NCBI GenBank assembly: GCA_029532625.1
Contig: JARFXM010000002.1
Location: 558,001-622,000 of the forward strand
Origin: Lomentospora prolificans
Lineage: Eukaryota > Ascomycota > Sordariomycetes > Microascales > Microascaceae
Length of the DNA: 64,000 nucleotides
Reading direction: 5' to 3'
Shown here: piece by piece, positions 56,901 through 64,000 of the stretch
Layout of the letters: each line of letters begins with the position of its first letter
How positions within the stretch are numbered: position 1 is the stretch's first letter
Program-made: the position numbers and the translations under genes
The notes under the pieces: generated by a model
What the model saw: the letters and a program-made list of their open reading frames with translations, nothing else
Told to the model about the DNA's origin: nothing
Databases searched by the model: none

Positions 56901-57274
56901 CCGAGCAGACCCAACGGATCACACGGCTTTTCCATCCATCGACAGGCGAATTCCTACGATATTAAATACCTTCATCGTGATCTCCGTTCGAGCTTTCGCC
57001 TCTCTGGAGATTACTAGTGACCCCGGTTCGTCGTAGTCTATCGGAACACCTCGACTGTCGGACGCGTCATTGCCTCATTCAATCCCAACAACCTTCTATT
57101 TTGCAATCAACCGCACATGGGTTCGCTAGCCTAGTTGAAGCATTCGTTTCTCAGTTCCCCAAGTCCCAAACCGCGCCGACTTCGCGCCGTGTTGTCGTCG
57201 GCCCTTCTCCGTCTCCTCTGGATTCCGAGGTGAGATCTTGGGAACCTAACCGCGATACTTGACACACGGCCGCG
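53930..57274. other. ARB1 3' flank and INO80 promoter/leader
   Basis: About 3.3 kb. A C8 run follows the ARB1 stop. From about 56490 to 57270 the plus strand is CT- and TCA-rich (for example caccatcaccatcaccacc), typical of a long fungal 5' leader for INO80. A short minus-strand frame at 55410-55204 begins MAKKVPLCPITCEDLMESLV and looks faintly protein-like for its first 40 residues, but I cannot support it as a gene. Confidence 0.5.
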
Positions 57275-60200
57275 ATGGAGTCCAACTTCCGCTCCACCGT
57301 GCTGCAACGCCCCCCAGGCAAGGATGATGATCGTGACAGGCGACATCCGCGCGACATCTTGAACCCGGCGGCCCCGGGCCCTTCTCAAGGCCCTCCACGA
57401 CACGCGGGTTTCAGCCTCCGATCACCCACCCAGACCGAATTCTCCTCTTACTCGTCGCCATCCGGCACGAACAACCATCACCAGTCCCCGCCAAGGCCAG
57501 TTCTGAATTCGTTCATATCCGCGTCCGTCGGATCTAACCAATCCTTGCCGCCTCCTCCGCATCATTCATCCTCAACGCCCTCCGGTAGCCATCACCACGC
57601 CGCTCCGCCATCACCGATACGCGGCTCTCCAGCGTATTACCCTCCTTCACAGTCGAAGGAGACGCATCGCGAGAAGCAGGGCAGCTTTTACGATCCCCTA
57701 ACAGATACCACGACAAATGAGCGGCGAGTGTCCGAAACGGGATCCTGGCATGGCGCATCGACACCCAAGGTAAGTTGCCACAGGCGATGTCTTTCACCTT
57801 GTCTCCTCTGTAAAATCTGCCGCGGGCCGAACAGGCCAATTCGATATTTGCGTGTTGCGCCCTTCGCTTGTTGCCCCATTTCATACGCGTTTTCTCGATC
57901 AAGTCATCCTCTTATTTCGCGCGTTGGTTGCTTTTTCCCATCCATGTTCGATTCAGAACTGGGGCCCCGAGATACGGAGCCCATTTTGCTCCAGTTTTCC
58001 CTAACCTTCTGCGGGAAAAACCACCCTGGCTTTCGCTCTGATTGATGATCACCCCTTCCCCCAATCCAACACCTGGTATTACAGGAAAGAACGAGCCACT
58101 GCTCAAAACCAACTATTTTTTCCCTTAACCCTTAGCCCCCCTTCTTTAAGCAATGCAATCCAGTCGGCCCATCCCCATCATCGAATTTTTCTTCCCTCAT
58201 CCATCCATCATCAATGACTGTATTCGTCGACCATCAATTCTAACATCAAATTTTGCCACGCCAGACCCGCGAGGCTTCGGCCTATTCATCGTCATCTATT
58301 GACCAGCAGCAGCACCCTTACAACAACGGCACATACACATCGCCACAAACCTCTTCATTCCAATCTCGAAGTCCACGATCCCGACCTCATGGTCTATCTG
58401 CGACTGCCAGTCCATCCCGGCCGGTCCACCCTACCTCGCCCATCATGCGACCGATGTCAAACGGAGGCGGCGCCTCTGTAAGTGCTGGGCTGCCTTCGCT
58501 CTTGCGTAGCCAATCGCCCCCAGCTCCTCCCACTCCCACCGCCTCAAAGCCTGCTTCGGTACGTAATTTTCAATGATCGCCCAAAGGCTCAGGCTACACT
58601 GGGATTAAAAAAAATAACGTGTTCATCACGCTAACGTTTCCATCTTCTCCCCCAGTCTACCCCTAGCCGCGCCGCAGAGCTTATGTCTTTCTCGAATATC
58701 CTATCAAGCTCTGAGCCTGCTGCTCCTAGGCTACGGCCCACATCCCCCGTCCGGTCAGAAATCAAGGAGTCTAGCCGACAGCTTTCACCCCATCGTGATG
58801 TCGGCGTCTTGAGGGAACCTTCCCCCGAACGTCCCCTCAAACGACCTGATGAACCCGTACTCGAGGGCCTACGTGCGCCAGAACCCGAAAAAGAAGTAGA
58901 GCCTAGGTCCGAGACCGAGAAAGAGGACACGCCTCTAGAAGCCGTTGCTACTAAGACCGAGCCCGACACTGAGCCCGAAGCCGAGCCCGAGCTTGAGGTG
59001 GAACGTCCCGCTAAGGACAAGAAGAAAACAGCCGCTAAATCAAAGGAGAAGAAGGAAAAGCCTGTTCGTAAGTCCAAAGGACGCCTATCTGATATCAGGG
59101 ATGCCGAAAGCACGCCAAAGACTTCACAACGCCGAGCATCCACATCCTCACAGAAAGATATTACTCGTGTCCCCGCGAAGCGCCAGTCCAACGGCCAACC
59201 CAAGAGCCTCGCCATCTCCGCAGCTAAAGAGAAGCGTATTCTTCTTGAGATGGAGCTTCTAGATGCCGAGGCTGCCGAGGAGGAAGAAGACCAGGACCTC
59301 TTCTCGGAGGAGGCTGATGCCTTCCTCGAGCGTGCTGCTAAACGCCTGCAGACAGCCAGGGACATTGAGAGAACCCGCAATCGTGAGCGAAGGCGGGAAC
59401 TTGTGGAGAGCGCTCTCGATAATATCCTTGCCCATTCCGAGATTGGCAAGAGGCGATATGACGATCTCTACTGCGAAGATGCTCTGCAAGAAGTACGCGA
59501 ACGCGAAGTATTTGCTGAGAAGGAACGTAAGAAGGACATGCAGCGAAAGAGACGTCGTGAGAAGTCTATGGCTGCTACTATTGAGCAGAAAGAAGCGGCT
59601 CTTGCTAAAGCTCGCGCGGCTGAAGACGAATCCGAGCGTCAGAAGCACCTGCGAGAGGCGGAGCGTGCAAACAAGAAGGCTCAGCAGACTAAGCTTGTTC
59701 TTCAAAAGGGTCTCAAGGGACCGGTCCGATCCGTTGATCTCAATCTCGAGGGTGGGACTATGTCCTCATTTCCAGCGTCGGACGCCGAGAATGGTAAGGG
59801 CAAGACGAAGGGTCGCGGTGGCTCTAGGCCCAAGAAGTCCAAGGAGCAAAAATTGGCGGAGAAGGCCTCCGCCGAGGCTGCTCAAGCTGCCATTGATGCT
59901 GGTGAGGAGTTGCCACCCCCCAAGGAGGAGGGCCGCATTCGCATCAAGCTCAGCAAGAAGTCTAAACAGCAGGTGTCTGAAGATACCGACAAAGACAAGG
60001 AGAATAAGGAGCCTAAAGCTGGTAAGGAGGGTAAGGAGAAGGCGAAGGAGAAGGAAGAGCCTCCTCCGGACGCCAAGTTCCAGTCCAAGGGCTACAACCA
60101 GATATACGACCAGATCTGGCGTGACCTTGCTCGGAAGGATGTCAATAAGACCAACAAGATTGCGACCGACTCTTATGCTACTAAGTCTTCAAATCTTAAG

Positions 60201-63200
60201 AAGACCGCCATCCTTGCTTCCAAAGAAGCGAAGAGGTGGCAGCTCAAGACCAACAAGGGTACCAAGGACCAGCAGGCCCGAGCCAAGAGGGTCATGCGAG
60301 ATATGATGGGCTTTTGGAAACGCAATGAGCGAGAGGAGCGCGACCTCCGAAAGGCGGCCGAGAGACAAGAACTCGAAAACCAGCGGAAGGAGGAAGCCGA
60401 CCGCGAAGCAGCCCGACAAAAGAGAAAGCTTAACTTCCTCATTTCGCAGACTGAACTGTACTCTCACTTTATCGGCAAAAAGATCAAGACCAACGAGGTC
60501 GAGCGCAGTACAGACAATCCCGAGGTCGCCGCCGAAGACAAGGACAAGGTTCCCGACAACGCGCTCGATATCGACGAACCGACGGGGCCCGTTGGTACAA
60601 AGATCAGCAATTTTGAGAATCTCGATTTCGACAACGAGGACGAGAGCGAGCTCAAGGCCGCCGCTATTGCCAATGCCCAGAATGCCATCGCCGAAGCCCA
60701 GAAGAAGGCCCGCGAGTTCAACAACGAGGATGCAGGCATGGACGAGGACGGCGAGATGAATTTCCAGAACCCGACTGGCCTCGGCGACGTGGAGATTGAG
60801 CAGCCCAAGCTTATCAACGCTCAGCTCAAGGAGTACCAGCTCAAGGGTCTCAACTGGCTCGTTAACCTATACGAGCAGGGTATCAACGGTATTCTTGCGG
60901 ACGAGATGGGTCTCGGAAAGACCGTCCAGTCCATCTCCGTCATGGCATACCTCGCCGAAAAATACGACATCTGGGGCCCTTTCCTGGTTGTCGCACCCGC
61001 GTCTACCCTCCACAACTGGGAGCAGGAGATCCGAAAGTTCGTTCCTGAATTCAAGATTCTACCATACTGGGGCAGCGCGGCGGACCGCAAGGTCCTTCGA
61101 AAGTTCTGGGACCGCAAGCACTCAACGTACAAAAAAGAGGCGTCCTTCCACGTCTGCGTCACGTCTTACCAGCTCGTCGTATCAGATGTCGCTTACTTTC
61201 AGAAGATGAAGTGGCAGTACATGATCCTGGACGAGGCGCAGGCCATCAAGAGCTCGCAGAGTTCCCGATGGAAGTGTTTGCTTAGTTTCCATTGCCGTAA
61301 CCGACTGCTTCTTACTGGTACACCCATCCAGAACAACATGCAAGAATTGTGGGCGCTTTTGCATTTCATCATGCCGTCGCTTTTCGACTCGCACGATGAA
61401 TTCAGCGAATGGTTTTCCAAGGACATTGAGTCGCACGCTCAGAGTAACACGAAACTTAATGAGGATCAGCTCAAGCGTCTACACATGATTCTCAAACCCT
61501 TCATGTTGCGTCGTGTGAAGAAGCACGTCCAAAAAGAACTCGGTGACAAGATCGAACTTGACATCTTCTGCAACCTTACATACCGCCAGCGGGCCTACTA
61601 CACCAACCTACGCAACCAAATCAGCATCATGGACCTTATCGAAAAGGCGACTCTAGGCGATGACAACGACTCGGGTACCTTGATGAACCTGGTCATGCAG
61701 TTCCGAAAGGTCTGCAACCATCCCGACCTGTTCGAACGGGCTGACACGACATCGCCCTTTGCCTTTTGCCAGTTCGGCGAGACAGCCTCCTTCGTACGTG
61801 AGGGCAACGATGTGACTGTTAAGTATTCCACTCGCAACGTTATCGACTATCCCCTACCCGTGCGTATCTGGCAAGGCGATGGCCGATTGGATAAGGCCTG
61901 CGGCGACAATTCGAAGGCTGGTTGGAGGAATAAGGCGCTCAATCACATGATGAACATCTTCACACCTGATCACATTCGCGAGCACATGGAGGGCTCTGAC
62001 TCCTTTTCCTGGCTCAGATTCGCGGATGCTTCACCTGGCGATGTGTACAAGGCTACCCACACCAGCATTTACCAGCGCGCGGTGGACATGGCGGCTAGGA
62101 AAGATAGGCTGAGTAAAATCGAGTTGGCGTACTCGGACCCTGAAGATGCGAACTTTGTGCCTGGACACACCCTGTTTATGATTCGAGAGCGAAAGAACTG
62201 GCAAGCCCTTGCCGAAATTACCAATGAAGGCATCCTCCAGAGTCTAATGAATGTCGGACGGGTCACCTACAACGACCTTGGACTCGGCAGACTGGAACAG
62301 GCCGCCCGACCACCTGCGTCCGCGCCACCGATCGACGTTACCTGCAACGATCCTTCAACCAAGGTGGAGCGTGACCAGGCATTCTTCAATGTCGGTGTTA
62401 GACGAGCCCTCTACGGACCCAACCCCGTCGAGCAAGAGGCGCTCATCAAGCAAGACGTCCGCCCCGCATTTATGCCGCCTGCAAAGATGTTGCCGGCCCC
62501 TGACAACGAAAAGAAGCGATTCAATAACATTGCAGTCCCGTCAATGCGCCGCTTTGTTACTGACAGCGGCAAGCTGGCTAAGCTGGATGAGTTGCTGTTT
62601 AAGCTCAAGAACGAAGGTCACCGAGTCCTCCTCTACTTCCAGATGACTCGCATGATCGATCTCATGGAGGAGTATCTCACCTATCGCAATTACAAATACT
62701 GTCGTTTGGACGGTTCAACGAAACTGGAGGACCGACGAGACACGGTGCATGACTTCCAAACTCGACCCGAGATTTTCATCTTCCTACTCTCAACCCGTGC
62801 CGGTGGTCTCGGTATTAACCTCACAACAGCCGACACCGTCATCTTCTACGACTCCGATTGGAACCCTACAATCGACTCGCAGGCAATGGACCGAGCACAC
62901 AGATTGGGTCAGACGAAGCAGGTCACCGTGTACCGTCTCATCACACGTGGCACGATCGAGGAACGTATCCGCAAGAGAGCGCTCCAGAAGGAAGAAGTCC
63001 AACGTGTTGTCATCCAAGGCGGCGGCGCCAGTGTGGACTTCTCTGGTCGCAGGGCGCCCGAGAACAGGAACCGCGACATCGCGATGTGGCTGGCAGATGA
63101 TGAGCAGGCGGAGATGATTGAGAGACGCGAGAAGGAGTTGTTGGAGAGCGGCGAATATGACAAAGTGCAGAAGAAGAAGGGAGGCAAGAGGAAGAGAGCC

Positions 63201-63470
63201 CAGATTGACACCAGCGGTGGTGCTGGCGTGAGTTTAGATGAGATGTACCATGAGGGTGAGTAGCCTTCTATTTATTGGGCAACAGAACATTTTTTGCTAA
63301 CTAGGCTCGCAGGCGAGGGTCACTTTGACGATAATAAGGCATCAGGCACGGCCACTCCCGTGGTTGCCGAGCCGGACACCAAGGCAGCCAAGAAACGTCG
63401 TACTGGTAGCAAGAAGGCCAAGACGACTAAGCAGCGACTTGCCATGATTGACGGAGAGATTGACGGGTAA
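57275..63470 (+). CDS. INO80: INO80 chromatin-remodelling ATPase (Snf2 family)
   Basis: Four exons: 57275-57769, 58265-58558, 58656-63255, 63313-63470; 1848 aa, all junctions in frame. Residues 1-270 are Pro/Ser/His-rich and disordered. A long Glu/Lys-rich charged region follows. The DBINO domain lies at about 743-868 (KGYNQIYDQIWRDL to YSHFIGKK). The Snf2 ATPase core comprises LNWLVNLYEQGINGILADEMGLGKT (split here: Walker A GLGKT at about 1015), the DEAQ box (about 1122) and LLTGTPIQNNMQELW. The large Ino80-type insertion spans about 1290-1560. The helicase C lobe has RVLLYFQMTRMIDLMEEYL, LLSTRAGGLGINL and QAMDRAHRLGQTKQV (about 1672). A Lys/Arg-rich end follows. Known role: catalytic subunit that slides nucleosomes and handles H2A.Z in transcription and DNA repair. 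Intron 1 is unusually long (495 nt). Confidence 0.96.
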
Positions 63471-64000
63471 TACGATTCAGCATCTCCGGGGACATAGAGG
63501 GAAGAAGACGGGCGGGGGGAGAACGCAAGGCTTTCCACGCCGATTAGAATTTAAGCAAATCATGTACCAACAACCACCGCGCACAAAGGTTTCGTTTTCT
63601 CGTTTCTCTTTGTTCTTTTTTCATCAGGAAAGTTTGTAGATAGGGGGGGGGTTTATCACGGATCAATCGCTTTGTTTTCTCTTGTTACAATGAAGGGATG
63701 AGGGTGGAAATGATTCTCAGGGTGCTTTTTTTTTCCTTTGTTCTTTTGGACCACATTTTACCATCGAGCATTACATCCAAGGGATGGCGCACTGTCCTAC
63801 AAGAGATCCGAGTCCAGTCAAGGGCCGCGCGCGCGTATGCGTGTACGTGTGTGTGTGCGCGTGTGTCTGTGTTGTGCGCCCTGGCTGAAGACGAAAAGGG
63901 ATTGCTTGTCGTACCGGTTTTTCGAACTTGATTCTCGGAAACAAAAGGGGCGAAGAGGGCACGAAGTTTGACTTTGCGGGTTTTCTTGTTCGACTATGGT
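63471..64000. other. INO80 3' flank
   Basis: Downstream region with a T-rich patch near 63608-63620 and a GT/CG microsatellite at about 63826-63872. No further gene is visible before the window ends. Confidence 0.6.
63826..63872. repeat. Mixed CG/TG dinucleotide microsatellite
   Basis: Alternating purine-pyrimidine run (cgcgcgcgtatgcgtgtacg followed by tgtgtgtgtgcgcgtgtgtc). Such tracts can adopt Z-DNA; probably in the INO80 3' UTR or just beyond. Confidence 0.7.

Noticed and set aside
58631..59449. 272-aa Ser/Arg-rich minus-strand frame
   Set aside because: Antisense of the charged region of INO80.
1..64000. CRISPR arrays, operons, ribosome binding sites or Rho-independent terminators
   Set aside because: The sequence is eukaryotic with spliceosomal introns; no such prokaryotic structures are present.

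Overview
The window is nuclear DNA of a filamentous ascomycete (Pezizomycotina; a sordariomycete would fit, but I cannot name the species). The signs are short spliceosomal introns of about 50-100 nt with GTAAGT-like donors, CTAAC/CTAAT branch sites and YAG acceptors, monocistronic genes with long UTRs and spacers, pyrimidine-rich 5' leaders, homopolymer tracts, and fungal protein families throughout. There are no operons, CRISPR arrays or convincing tRNA/rRNA genes.

Layout. 1-10.6 kb: a small tetraspanning membrane protein (-), an atypical SDR/NmrA-like NAD(P)-binding protein (-), an HPP-family membrane protein (+) and a secreted multicopper oxidase of the Fet3/Abr1-like laccase group (-, six exons) that ends in an Asp-Gly tail. 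10.6-24.8 kb: a gene-poor stretch of about 14 kb holding one intact gene, a TauD/TfdA-like Fe(II)/2-oxoglutarate dioxygenase (-, five exons, one GC-AG intron), and a decayed Tc1/mariner-type transposase. 24.9-28.9 kb: a large multi-exon protein with an internal, atypically spaced Zn2Cys6-like cluster (+). 30.3-33.2 kb: Sec72 of the ER post-translational translocon (+) and a 98-aa hypothetical protein (-). 33-49 kb: long spacers rich in simple repeats, in which two small cysteine-rich proteins of one unrecognised family lie 3.3 kb apart (both -). 49.3-64 kb: a conserved housekeeping block: the AP-2 clathrin adaptor mu subunit (-), divergent from the ABC-F ribosome-biogenesis ATPase Arb1 (+), then the INO80 chromatin-remodelling ATPase (+).

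The genes do not form one pathway. The right end is core housekeeping (endocytosis, ribosome biogenesis, chromatin) and the middle is accessory. The best candidates for something undescribed are the paired Cys-rich proteins, which share a putative zinc-binding frame with exact spacing at both ends, and the acidic Asp-Gly tail found where Fet3-type oxidases normally have a membrane anchor. Exon models were built by hand from splice signals and reading-frame continuity; there is no transcript support.
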